Assembly (NCBI GenBank): GCA_037142915.1
Contig: JBAWZR010000051.1
Location: 1 to 7,664 of the forward strand
Direction of reading: 5' to 3'
DNA: 7,664 nucleotides
DNA from: JBAWZR01 sp037142915
GTDB lineage: Bacteria; Patescibacteriota; Minisyncoccia; Moranbacterales; UBA1568
The notes under the pieces are model-generated. The model was not told where the DNA came from. It worked only from the letters and a program-made list of their open reading frames with translations, and ran no database searches. Positions 1-6,323 of the stretch are shown one piece after another. Every line of letters begins with the position of its first letter. The stretch's first letter is position 1. The position numbers and the translations under genes are program-made.

Positions 1-685
1 TATCCTTCACGGTATAAGTGAGCCCCGCCACCGGCAGGATGAAGATCTTATCTCCCGGCTGGATACTATCGACATTGTCCATATCGTTCGCCCAGAGTAT
101 CGTGTTAACGGTGATATGGTTACGCGTCGCAATATCACTCACTGTGTCGCCATCAACCACGGTATAGATTTTTACACCACCATCTTCTTCAGGATCTTTG
201 AGAACGGGCGACTGTTGGGCAGCCACTACGAATTGATTCGCTGAGGGAGAGATATTACTTGTCGAGCTCATGTCCGTACTCGATGCATCAGGGGCGAGCG
301 ATGCTTTGGCAGCCGGTGAACTTGTGATGTTCTCTTTATTAACCACCACTTGTGCGAAGTGATTCGGCATATTTTCCTGCCCGACGGCCACCTCGCCACC
401 AAAAATCAGTCCAGGTAATGACTTGGATGAATTGCTGGCGATATTTGTCCCGGTAACCGCAAACGCACTCGAGATAACCACCGCCAAAGCGGAGTATTGT
501 CGAAACCAATACAAAAAGCGGATGCGGCGTCCGGTCTTGATCCAATGAATAAAAGATTGTTGCCAAGCCCAAAAACGCTGGGCAACCTTGGTATGACGAT
601 ATTTAAAGCGTTGAAAAATACGCTTTTCCTTCCAGTAAGATGAGACGGTAGGGCTTTGTGTGTTTACATTCCACTCCAAACCCAT
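1..685 (-). CDS. LysM-domain cell-wall protein, probable peptidoglycan hydrolase (3' end off window)
   Basis: The frame is open from the ATG at 685 to the left edge (228 codons visible). Residues 1-63 form a basic, aromatic-rich cytoplasmic tail; about 64-82 are one hydrophobic segment (YSALAVVISSAFAVTG), a signal anchor; about 84-170 are a Ser/Ala/Pro-rich linker; 174-218 are a LysM repeat (YTVVDGDTVSDIA, then ILWAND, then IQPGDKIFILPV). A second LysM starts at Y224 (YTVKD) and is cut. LysM binds peptidoglycan. In CPR bacteria this pattern (anchor, linker, two LysM) usually precedes an M23 metallopeptidase, so a hydrolase is inferred, but no catalytic domain is in view. Start choice: a TGA lies two codons upstream, and GGAG sits about 14 nt before the ATG. 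It is divergent from the recombinase and has its own strong promoter. Confidence 0.85.
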   Translation of the reverse strand, partial: MGLEWNVNTQSPTVSSYWKEKRIFQRFKYRHTKVAQRFWAWQQSFIHWIKTGRRIRFLYWFRQYSALAVVISSAFAVTGTNIASNSSKSLPGLIFGGEVAVGQENMPNHFAQVVVNKENITSSPAAKASLAPDASSTDMSSTSNISPSANQFVVAAQQSPVLKDPEEDGGVKIYTVVDGDTVSDIATRNHITVNTILWANDMDNVDSIQPGDKIFILPVAGLTYTVKD

Positions 686-759
686 CGGCCTTCATCTCCA
701 AAAATGTAACAAAAAAAACAGCCTTCGCTCTTGTTTTTGACCCCAAATGACACTTTTTC

Positions 760-788
760 AGTATAGAGCACTTCCCCCAATCTGTCAA
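760..788 (-). promoter_or_regulatory. Sigma70-type promoter of the LysM gene
   Basis: On the minus strand, TTGACA (783-788) and TATACT (760-765) are separated by exactly 17 nt. This is the best promoter in the window. Transcription would start near 752, giving a leader of about 67 nt before the ATG at 685. Confidence 0.8.
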
Positions 789-848
789 TGGAGGCTCTTT
801 CGTGCTATTTTTAGTATAGAAATATATACCTCTATTTTCTTATTCTTA

Positions 849-931
849 AAAAATCGCTCCAAGTCCACTCCCGGGCGCCCGTGGACCGAGTACTGTCCAA
901 AGTTACCCGGAAGCGTCTTGAAGTGCTTTTT
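849..931 (+). repeat. Left copy of the 83-bp inverted repeat
   Basis: It runs from an A-tract through a GC-rich core to a T-tract. It matches the reverse complement of 2323-2405 except at 888 (G here, A in the same orientation of the other copy). The core contains the perfect palindrome CGGGCGCCCG, flanked by GTCCA and TGGAC. The copy lies inside perfect 13-bp inverted arms, TATTCTTAAAAAA (841-853) and TTTTTTAAGAATA (927-939). With the inner pairings CAAG/CTTG, and a further short stretch including one G-U, the whole can fold as one long interrupted hairpin. It lies between divergent genes, so it is not simply a terminator here. Confidence 0.9.
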
Positions 932-979
932 TAAGAATATATTAGAGTGTGTGAATCTTTACAGAAAAAAATAAAATCT

Positions 980-1894
980 ATGCTCATCCATGAAGCACAA
1001 CGGCAGTTCCTGGAATACCTGGAAATAGAAAAAAACCGCTCACCAAAAACGATCGAGAACTATGATCGCTATTTGAGTCGATTTTTCTCCTGGGCAAAAA
1101 TCAAAACTCTCGAAGACATCACACCAGAGCGCGTCCGTGCCTATCGCCTCCGACTCTACCAAAGCCTCTCTCATACCAAAACGCCTCTCAAAAAAAACAC
1201 ACAGGATTATCATCTCGTGGTACTGCGGAGCTTCCTCCGCTACCTCGCTCGCCATGAACACACTGTGCTTCCCGCGGAGAATATCGAACTCGGCAAAAGC
1301 GTGACACGAAATATCGATTTTCTCGAACCCGAAGAGGTGAATCGGATGATCGAGAGTATCCCACTTAAAGACTGGCAGTCCCTCCGTGATCGAGCAATCA
1401 TCGAACTCTTGTTTTGTTCCGGCTTGCGAGTCTCAGAACTCACTGCGCTCGATCGGGAGCATATCAATATCAAAAAGGGAGAATTTGGTGTGCGCGGGAA
1501 GGGTGGGAAGATCCGCCTCGTGTTCATCACCCCACAGGCGCAGACTCTCCTCATACACTATCTTAAACAACGAAACGATGTCGAACCCGCCCTCTTCGTC
1601 ACAAAAAAACTCCATTCAAACGATCTTCACCGGATTTCTCCGCGTACTATTCAACGGCTCGTAAAGAAAACGGCGCAGCTCGCTGGCATCGTCAAAGATG
1701 TTCACCCACATACCCTCCGTCACAGCTTCGCTACCAACCTCCTCCATAATGGAGCGGACATCCGGAGCGTCCAAACCCTCCTCGGACACAGCTCTATCCT
1801 GACGACCCAGCTCTACACACATATTACTAATGAAAGATTGAAAACTACCTACCAAAAACATTTTCTTTCACCAAAACTCGATGAAGAGGAATAG
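980..1894 (+). CDS. XerC/XerD-like tyrosine recombinase
   Basis: A 304-residue site-specific recombinase, the usual length for XerC/XerD. Residues 1-95 form the N-terminal SAM-like core-binding domain (FLEYLEIEKNRSPKTIENY). Residues 113-295 form the catalytic domain with every active-site residue present: R150 (SGLRVSEL), K174 (RGKGGKIR), H244 and R247 (HTLRHSFAT), H270 (LLGHSS) and the nucleophile Y279 (TTQLYTHIT). It should cut and rejoin DNA through a 3'-phosphotyrosine link. The ATG at 980 is preferred because the N-terminus then matches Xer proteins; an in-frame GTG at 947 would add 11 residues. Neither has a clear Shine-Dalgarno site. It could be the chromosome-dimer Xer enzyme or the recombinase of the repeat-bounded cassette around it; the sequence alone does not decide. 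Its stop codon is the first triplet of a large palindrome. Confidence 0.93.
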   Translation: MLIHEAQRQFLEYLEIEKNRSPKTIENYDRYLSRFFSWAKIKTLEDITPERVRAYRLRLYQSLSHTKTPLKKNTQDYHLVVLRSFLRYLARHEHTVLPAENIELGKSVTRNIDFLEPEEVNRMIESIPLKDWQSLRDRAIIELLFCSGLRVSELTALDREHINIKKGEFGVRGKGGKIRLVFITPQAQTLLIHYLKQRNDVEPALFVTKKLHSNDLHRISPRTIQRLVKKTAQLAGIVKDVHPHTLRHSFATNLLHNGADIRSVQTLLGHSSILTTQLYTHITNERLKTTYQKHFLSPKLDEEE

Positions 1895-2023
1895 AAATCT
1901 CACATTTGCTCTCAATTTCAGTTTTCAAAAAAGCGTTCCCTTTTCGCCTGTAGCAGGCTAACGGCTTCAAAGAAAACGCTTTTTTGAAAACTGAACCTAT
2001 TTTTTACAAATGTGAGATTTCTA
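1892..2023. terminator. Large nested palindrome / bidirectional terminator after the recombinase
   Basis: The outer stem is a perfect 17-bp inverted repeat (TAGAAATCTCACATTTG at 1892-1908 with 2007-2023), and its first three bases are the recombinase stop codon. An 8/11-nt internal loop follows. The inner stem is a perfect 21-bp inverted repeat (1917-1937 with 1975-1995) with the core AAAAAAGCGTT / AACGCTTTTTT. At the apex is a small hairpin, GCCTG-TAG-CAGGC (1946-1958). The inner stem with its A and T tracts would work as a Rho-independent terminator in both directions. The outer stem is more than a terminator needs, so another role as a structured RNA or DNA site is possible. Confidence 0.7.
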
Positions 2024-2075
2024 ATAAAAGTGATGGGAGTTTAAAATATTTTTAAATACTTATTGTTATTAGAAG

Positions 2076-2289
2076 GGTGGAAAAGTGGGAAAGTCAGAAG
2101 AATACCTCTGGAGACTGGAGAATAGCTTGACAGGGGTTGGTTGAAAACAAGTAAAAAGAAGTGGGTAAAGAAAAGTGTGGAGAATGAGTGTGGAGAACAG
2201 AAGGGATGTCCCCTAAGAGAAGAGTGTTAAATGAGAGATGTGCACTGAAAAAGAAGAGATATACTGAGGTTATCCACAGAGTATCCACT
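2076..2289. promoter_or_regulatory. DnaA-box cluster (possible origin-like site)
   Basis: A perfect consensus DnaA box, TTATCCACA, lies at 2270-2278, with GTATCCACT (two mismatches) right after it at 2281-2289. On the opposite strand sense, TGTGGAGAA occurs twice (2176-2184 and 2189-2197), each one base from TGTGGATAA, and GGTGGAAAA (2076-2084) differs by two. An AT-rich patch lies just to the left. Boxes beside an AT-rich region are the usual make-up of a bacterial origin or a DnaA-controlled site. No dnaA, dnaN or rep gene is in view, so function is uncertain. Confidence 0.4.
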
Positions 2290-2293
2290 TAAA

Positions 2294-2320
2294 TATTTAC
2301 ATAAACCATTTATTACCACT
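2294..2320 (-). other. dif-like recombination site candidate
   Basis: On the minus strand the sequence reads AGTGGTAATAA, ATGGT, TTATGTAAATA: two 11-nt half-sites with inverted AATAA/TTAT symmetry around the centre. The right half closely resembles known XerD-binding arms (TTATGTTAAAT in E. coli dif, TTATGTAAACT in B. subtilis dif); the left half matches the E. coli XerC arm at 7 of 11 positions. The centre is 5 nt instead of the usual 6, which weakens the call. It touches the right 83-bp repeat and lies 400 bp from a Xer-like gene. Confidence 0.3.
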
Positions 2321-2322
2321 CG

Positions 2323-2405
2323 AAAAAGCACTTCAAGACGCTTCCGGGTAACTTTGGACAGTACTTGGTCCACGGGCGCCCGGGAGTGGACTTGGAGCGA
2401 TTTTT
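2323..2405 (-). repeat. Right copy of the 83-bp inverted repeat, possible helicase terminator
   Basis: This is the reverse complement of the left copy with one mismatch (position 2366). It is enclosed by different inverted arms from those of the left copy: TCGAAAAA (2320-2327) and TTTTTCGA (2401-2408). It begins 30 bp beyond the helicase stop codon. Its stem followed by a T-tract could end helicase transcription. Confidence 0.9.
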
Positions 2406-2437
2406 CGAAACTTTGTGAAAAACGAAACAAGTTCCAT

Positions 2438-4582
2438 TTAAGAGATTTTTGTGATGGGAGCGAGGGAGAGGGCAAGTTTTTTGATGCCTTTGCGTTGGAA
2501 GGCGACAGTAATGATATCTCCAGCAAGACTAATAACAACACCCGCGCCAAATTCCGGATGAGAGAGACTGTCGCCTGGACGGAAGGTCTCAGAAGAAGGA
2601 ATAAATGAAGAATGTTTTTGTGATGAGGTGAGTGATGAAGAGGATGAAGTGAGTTGTGGTTTGTGGATGAGATGAAGGGGGATTTCTTTGAGGAATCGTG
2701 AAGGTGGGTTGACTTGTGTGGCACCAAAGAGGGTGCGCTGTCGGGCATTGAGGAGATAGATCTTGCGTCGGGCGCGTGTGAGTCCAACATACATCAATCG
2801 GCGTTCTTCCTCGAGTTCTTGAAGGGAAAACTGGCTGCGGGAATGCGGAAAAATACTTTCCTCTAGACCTAAAATGAAAACAAAAGGAAATTCCAAACCC
2901 TTGGAACTGTGAAGGGTCATCAAATGAACGCTTTCGGCGGAATGAATTGCTTCGGTGCTGGACGCGAGCGCCACCTCATCGAGGAAGTCTTGGAGTGCGG
3001 GGAGTGTATCGAGGTGTTCGAGCGGCGTGGCAATACTCAGCAATTCCCGGACATTTTCCCGGCGAACTTCACTTTCAGGCGTTCCGTCATCGAGACTGGC
3101 GAGATAGGCGGTTTTTTCGAGGAGGGTCTCAAGAAAGGAGGTGAGGGAGGGACTTTGAGTGAGTTCTTGGGAAAGACTCAGAAAGAGATTGATAAAGTTT
3201 TGAATAAGAGCGGCTTTCGCTGGCTTAAGAGAAGTGTGTTCAAAGTCTTGGGGGGTGAGAGCGAGAGGTGAGAGTTGTTTCTCTTCGGCTATGGCGAGCC
3301 ATTTTTTGAAGGTGATGCTGCCGATGTGGCGTTTGGGGACATTGATGATGCGTTCGAGAGAAAAAAGGTCTCGTGGATTGTGGATGAGGCGCAAATAGGC
3401 GATCAGGTCGCGGATTTCTTTGCGATCATAAAATCGGATACCACCAAAAAGCGTATATGGGATATTGTTTTTCAGAAGGGTTTCTTCGAGGACGCGGGAT
3501 TGACTATTGGTGCGGTAGAGGAGGGCGCAATCAGACAACGGAGTTCCGGATTGTTGGAGATTTTTCAATTCGTGACAAATAAAGGCAGCTTCTTCTTTTT
3601 CATCATCGACCGTGATATGAGTTATAAGATCGCCCTCGGTTTGTTCCGTCCAGAGTTGTTTGTGGCGTTGTTGGGTGTTGTTGTGGATGATATGTTGGGC
3701 GGCATCGAGGATGATCTGCGTGGAGCGATAGTTTTGTTCGAGGAAAATAATCGCTGCCTCAGGATAATCTTTTTCAAAATTGAGGATATTGGTGATGTCT
3801 GCTTGTCGCCAGCCATAAATGGATTGATAATCGTCACCGATGACGAAAAGGTTATGGTGTTTTTGGCTCAAGAGTTGGATGAGGGTGTATTGGGCGAAAT
3901 TGGTATCCTGATATTCGTCGACCAAAATATAACGAAATTGGCTTTGATAGCGTTCTAATATTTCAGGAAATTGTCGGAAGAGGTGGATAGCAAGACGAAT
4001 GAGGTCATCAAAATCAAGCGAATTGCGTTCAAAAAGGGTCTTTTGATACGCGGTGTAGAGGCGGGCGATGGTTTCTTCGTAATGATTGTCCGCTTGAGCG
4101 AGAGCTTGTTCTGGGGTGATGAGGGCGTTTTTGAAGCGGGAAATAGTACTGAGGATGGCGCGTGGTTGGAATTGATCGGTATTGATATCGAGTGCTTTGG
4201 TGGTTCGTTTGACGAGACTTTGCTGTTCTTGATCATCGAGAATGGTAAAAGTGGGTGTATAGCCGATGGCAGGAATTTCTTGACGAAGAAGGAGAGAGCA
4301 GATGTGGTGGAAGGTGCCGATATTCGGGAGAGTAGGAGTGGTGGTAAATTGATTGAGGAGATGGATGAGGCGCTCCTTCATTTCCTTCGAGGCTTTATTG
4401 GTGAAAGTGACAGCGAGGATGTTTTTGGGAGGGATATGCTCATGGTGAATGAGCCATGCGATACGATGGGTGAGGGTTTTGGTCTTGCCACTGCCAGCCC
4501 CCGCGAGGATGAGTACTGGCCCTTGGGTGGTTTTGACTGCGCGGAGTTGTTCGGGATTTAAGTTTTGTTCAAGAGGATCCAT
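2438..4582 (-). CDS. pcrA: UvrD/PcrA-type superfamily 1 DNA helicase
   Basis: A 714-residue 3'-5' DNA helicase, full length for PcrA/UvrD, acting in repair and in removing proteins or forks from DNA. All SF1A motifs are seen: Q motif (LNPEQLRAV, 8-16), Walker A (AGAGSGKT, 27-34), VDEYQDTN (221-228), GDDYQSIYGWR (249-259), LEQNYRST, then near the C-terminus VHLMTLHSSKGLEF and RRLMYVGLTRARRKIYL. The C-terminus ends in the Tudor-like PcrA tail (HPEFGAGVV, then KKLALSLAPITKI), so it is complete. The frame stays open upstream to 4933, but those 117 residues overlap the divergent prenyltransferase and have no helicase homology. The ATG at 4582 gives the standard MDPLEQNLNPEQ start. No good Shine-Dalgarno site is seen. 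It ends 30 bp before the right 83-bp repeat. Confidence 0.96.
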   Translation of the reverse strand: MDPLEQNLNPEQLRAVKTTQGPVLILAGAGSGKTKTLTHRIAWLIHHEHIPPKNILAVTFTNKASKEMKERLIHLLNQFTTTPTLPNIGTFHHICSLLLRQEIPAIGYTPTFTILDDQEQQSLVKRTTKALDINTDQFQPRAILSTISRFKNALITPEQALAQADNHYEETIARLYTAYQKTLFERNSLDFDDLIRLAIHLFRQFPEILERYQSQFRYILVDEYQDTNFAQYTLIQLLSQKHHNLFVIGDDYQSIYGWRQADITNILNFEKDYPEAAIIFLEQNYRSTQIILDAAQHIIHNNTQQRHKQLWTEQTEGDLITHITVDDEKEEAAFICHELKNLQQSGTPLSDCALLYRTNSQSRVLEETLLKNNIPYTLFGGIRFYDRKEIRDLIAYLRLIHNPRDLFSLERIINVPKRHIGSITFKKWLAIAEEKQLSPLALTPQDFEHTSLKPAKAALIQNFINLFLSLSQELTQSPSLTSFLETLLEKTAYLASLDDGTPESEVRRENVRELLSIATPLEHLDTLPALQDFLDEVALASSTEAIHSAESVHLMTLHSSKGLEFPFVFILGLEESIFPHSRSQFSLQELEEERRLMYVGLTRARRKIYLLNARQRTLFGATQVNPPSRFLKEIPLHLIHKPQLTSSSSSLTSSQKHSSFIPSSETFRPGDSLSHPEFGAGVVISLAGDIITVAFQRKGIKKLALSLAPITKIS

Positions 4583-4615
4583 AGATTTTTCGGGGGTGCG
4601 AAGAGGGCTTACTTG

Positions 4616-4649
4616 TGCTATTGTAGCATAAGAACCATTTTTTTGTCGT
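4616..4649 (-). promoter_or_regulatory. Helicase promoter with extended -10
   Basis: On the minus strand, ACGACA (4644-4649) and TACAAT (4620-4625) are 18 nt apart, and TG one base before the -10 makes an extended -10 (TGCTACAAT). The start would be near 4613, leaving a leader of about 30 nt. The -10 lies within an inverted repeat, TGCTA-TTG-TAGCA (4616-4628). On the plus strand the same bases read TGCTATTGT, a weak extended -10 that could serve the prenyltransferase. Confidence 0.55.
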
Positions 4650-4655
4650 TTATTT

Positions 4656-6323
4656 ATGTTTTCCAAAAAGATTACCCGCCTTTTTATAGGATTAGCCAGA
4701 GGGTTACGGTTTATCGAATCACTCCCGATAACTTTAGGCTCTTGGGTGCTGGCGATGACGAGCTGGATTATTGTGCGGTTTTTCTTGGAAAACTGGATCG
4801 CTGGTTTCCCTTTGACTTCTATGCAGGTGCCGTCGTTTTTTTTCAATCTCCTCCTTTCTTTCTCGTGCACCGCCTTGATCTTCCTCTGGTTTTTGAGTCG
4901 GATGGCGCGCGTGTCGATAGAAACGGCCGCCAAGGTGTCGGTTTTCGCGTTCGTGGGAATACTTATCCCACCGATCGTCGATTTTTTTGTGTTTCAGGGG
5001 CAAAGTGTTAAGAGTTTTTATATTTTTGATGGGTTGACTCACCTCATTGGACGATATCTCACTTTTTTTGGTGATCGACCGGATTTTGGTATCACGGCTG
5101 GTGTGCGAGTGGAGGTGGCACTCTTCACACTGTTGAGCGCGGGGTATGTGTGGTGGAAAACGCACAATAGGAACCGATCCTTGGCAGCCGCCATCGGCGC
5201 GTATACGATTTTTTTCTTTCTTGGGACACTGCCCTCATGGATTACTCTCCTTTTCTTGGGTTGGCAAAAGGGGTTTCTCGCGATAACCGGAGTAGATGTG
5301 GCTGGATTTTTTCTGACGCCGGAACAGCTTTTTCTGCTCCCTTTTCCTGATTTTCTGGCCACACTGAGCGTGAAGATGGCCCTTTTTTATGCAGTTTTTT
5401 TGGCTTTCCTTGGAGGTATCGGGTCGTGGAAATTTTTCCCTCGAGAATGGTGGTCGATGGTGCGCAACGCTCGTTTTCCCCAATTGTTCTATCACAGTGG
5501 GTTGGTTTGTGTGGGTATGGCCTTGGCACTCGTATTTAATAAGAGCTCCCTGGAGGTCACTTTCTTCACCGGACTCGCTTTCATTGTTATTCAGATGGCG
5601 GTCTGGATGGCGTGGTTGACCTCTGTGGTGGTGAATGATTGCTTTGATATCAAGATTGACCAACAGACGAACTCATCTCGCCCGCTCCCTCACAATATAT
5701 TCACACTGACGACCTATCGCGCGCTCGGTGGTATCTTCTTCGTGCTCTCACTTGTCTTCGCGATGATCGTGAGTTTGAAAATCGGGATACTCCTCCTTAT
5801 TTATCAGGTATTCGCGTGGATATATTCGGCCGAACCATTGCGATTGAAACGATTTCCGATTATCGGGACATTTGTTTCGTCCGTGGCGAGTTGGCTTTTG
5901 GTGGTGATGGGATTCCTTCTTATTTCGCCGGATACCCACTTGGAGCGCTTCCCTTTCGTTTTACAGTGGTTTTTCTTTCTCGCTTTTACCCTGGTGCTGC
6001 CGATAAAGGATCTGAAGGATATCGCCGGCGATCGGGCGAATAACGTGTGGACAATCCCAGTTTTACTCGGTGAACAGCGGGCGCGTATTTTTATTGGCGT
6101 GAGTATCTGGCTGATGTATGGGCTGAGTATCTCGGTGTTTCGCGAGTCGCGTTTATTGATCCCCGCTTTTTTGTGTGGCTGGTTTTCGTATGAAGCGATG
6201 CAACGAGCCAAAAATTCAGAAAAAGGAAAACTTACTTTCCGCACACTCCCTTGGTGGATTTTAGGTGGAGTGTTTTGTTATGGCTTGTTTGTAGTGTATT
6301 TTGCCATGAAAGTAGTGAGTTGA
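4656..6323 (+). CDS. UbiA-family prenyltransferase with N-terminal membrane extension
   Basis: A 555-residue integral membrane protein. The C-terminal half (about 275-555) is a UbiA prenyltransferase: first Asp-rich motif N327-D328-C-F-D331-I-K-I-D335 followed by SSRP (340-343), the YSAEPLRLKR loop (390-399), and second Asp-rich motif D452-L-K-D455-I-A-G-D459 followed by the TIPVLLG segment. These residues bind Mg2+ and the isoprenyl diphosphate. Such enzymes attach prenyl chains to quinone rings, sugars or glycerol phosphate; the acceptor cannot be told here. Residues 1-270 carry about six further hydrophobic segments (about 23-48, 61-80, 92-112, 150-166, 173-205, 236-256) that I do not recognise; UbiA proteins are usually about 280-320 residues. 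The ATG at 4656 lacks a Shine-Dalgarno site. The gene diverges from the helicase and its 3' end overlaps rsmA. Confidence 0.88.
   Translation: MFSKKITRLFIGLARGLRFIESLPITLGSWVLAMTSWIIVRFFLENWIAGFPLTSMQVPSFFFNLLLSFSCTALIFLWFLSRMARVSIETAAKVSVFAFVGILIPPIVDFFVFQGQSVKSFYIFDGLTHLIGRYLTFFGDRPDFGITAGVRVEVALFTLLSAGYVWWKTHNRNRSLAAAIGAYTIFFFLGTLPSWITLLFLGWQKGFLAITGVDVAGFFLTPEQLFLLPFPDFLATLSVKMALFYAVFLAFLGGIGSWKFFPREWWSMVRNARFPQLFYHSGLVCVGMALALVFNKSSLEVTFFTGLAFIVIQMAVWMAWLTSVVVNDCFDIKIDQQTNSSRPLPHNIFTLTTYRALGGIFFVLSLVFAMIVSLKIGILLLIYQVFAWIYSAEPLRLKRFPIIGTFVSSVASWLLVVMGFLLISPDTHLERFPFVLQWFFFLAFTLVLPIKDLKDIAGDRANNVWTIPVLLGEQRARIFIGVSIWLMYGLSISVFRESRLLIPAFLCGWFSYEAMQRAKNSEKGKLTFRTLPWWILGGVFCYGLFVVYFAMKVVS

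Larger units (their letters stand above)
841..2408. mobile_element. Recombinase cassette bounded by inverted 83-bp repeats
   Basis: A tyrosine recombinase gene, a large palindrome and a non-coding tract lie between two inverted copies of one 83-bp sequence (849-931 and 2323-2405; 82 of 83 bases identical). This layout fits a mobile unit with long terminal inverted repeats, or a segment that inverts by recombination between the repeats. No direct target-site duplication is visible outside the repeats, and no second mobility gene is present. The LysM gene on the left and the helicase on the right are not interrupted. Mobility is inferred; the repeats and the gene between them are seen directly. 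Confidence 0.5.
2024..2437. other. Non-coding tract between recombinase and helicase
   Basis: No convincing gene is found on either strand. From left to right it holds an AT-rich patch (about 2040-2072, including the near-palindrome TTTAAAATATTTTTAAA), a stretch to about 2265 in which the plus strand is mostly G and A with very few C, a group of DnaA-box-like 9-mers (2076-2289), a dif-like 27-mer (2294-2320) and the right copy of the 83-bp repeat. The open frames here are low-complexity shadows. Confidence 0.7.

Noticed and set aside
849..931. IS200/IS605-type hairpin end
   Set aside because: No Y1 HUH transposase or TnpB gene is present between or near the copies.
927..955. dif-like site around AAGAATATATTAGAG before the recombinase
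   Set aside because: It aligns with B. subtilis dif only by inserting gaps and lacks the two inverted half-sites.
1892..2023. Integron attC site
   Set aside because: The stems are perfect and far longer than attC arms, and no GTTRRRY / RYYYAAC core-site pair is present; GTTAGCC on the minus strand near the apex misses the consensus. The recombinase lacks an obvious IntI-specific insertion.
2127..2157. Promoter TTGACA followed by TAAAAA in the purine-rich tract
   Set aside because: The -35 is perfect but there is no acceptable -10 at 16-18 nt; TAAAAA is at 19 nt and weak, so it is not listed as a feature.
841..2408. Classical insertion sequence with target-site duplication
   Set aside because: The bases just outside the two repeats (CTTATTCTTA on the left, CGAAACTTTG on the right) show no direct repeat, and there is no DDE transposase.
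3275..4561. Long plus-strand open frames opposite the helicase
   Set aside because: They are antisense shadows of a fully conserved helicase frame, with no domain features of their own.
4583..4933. 117-residue N-terminal extension of the helicase frame
   Set aside because: It overlaps the divergent prenyltransferase coding region, is low-complexity and basic, and lies upstream of the likely promoter; the standard family N-terminus begins at the ATG at 4582.
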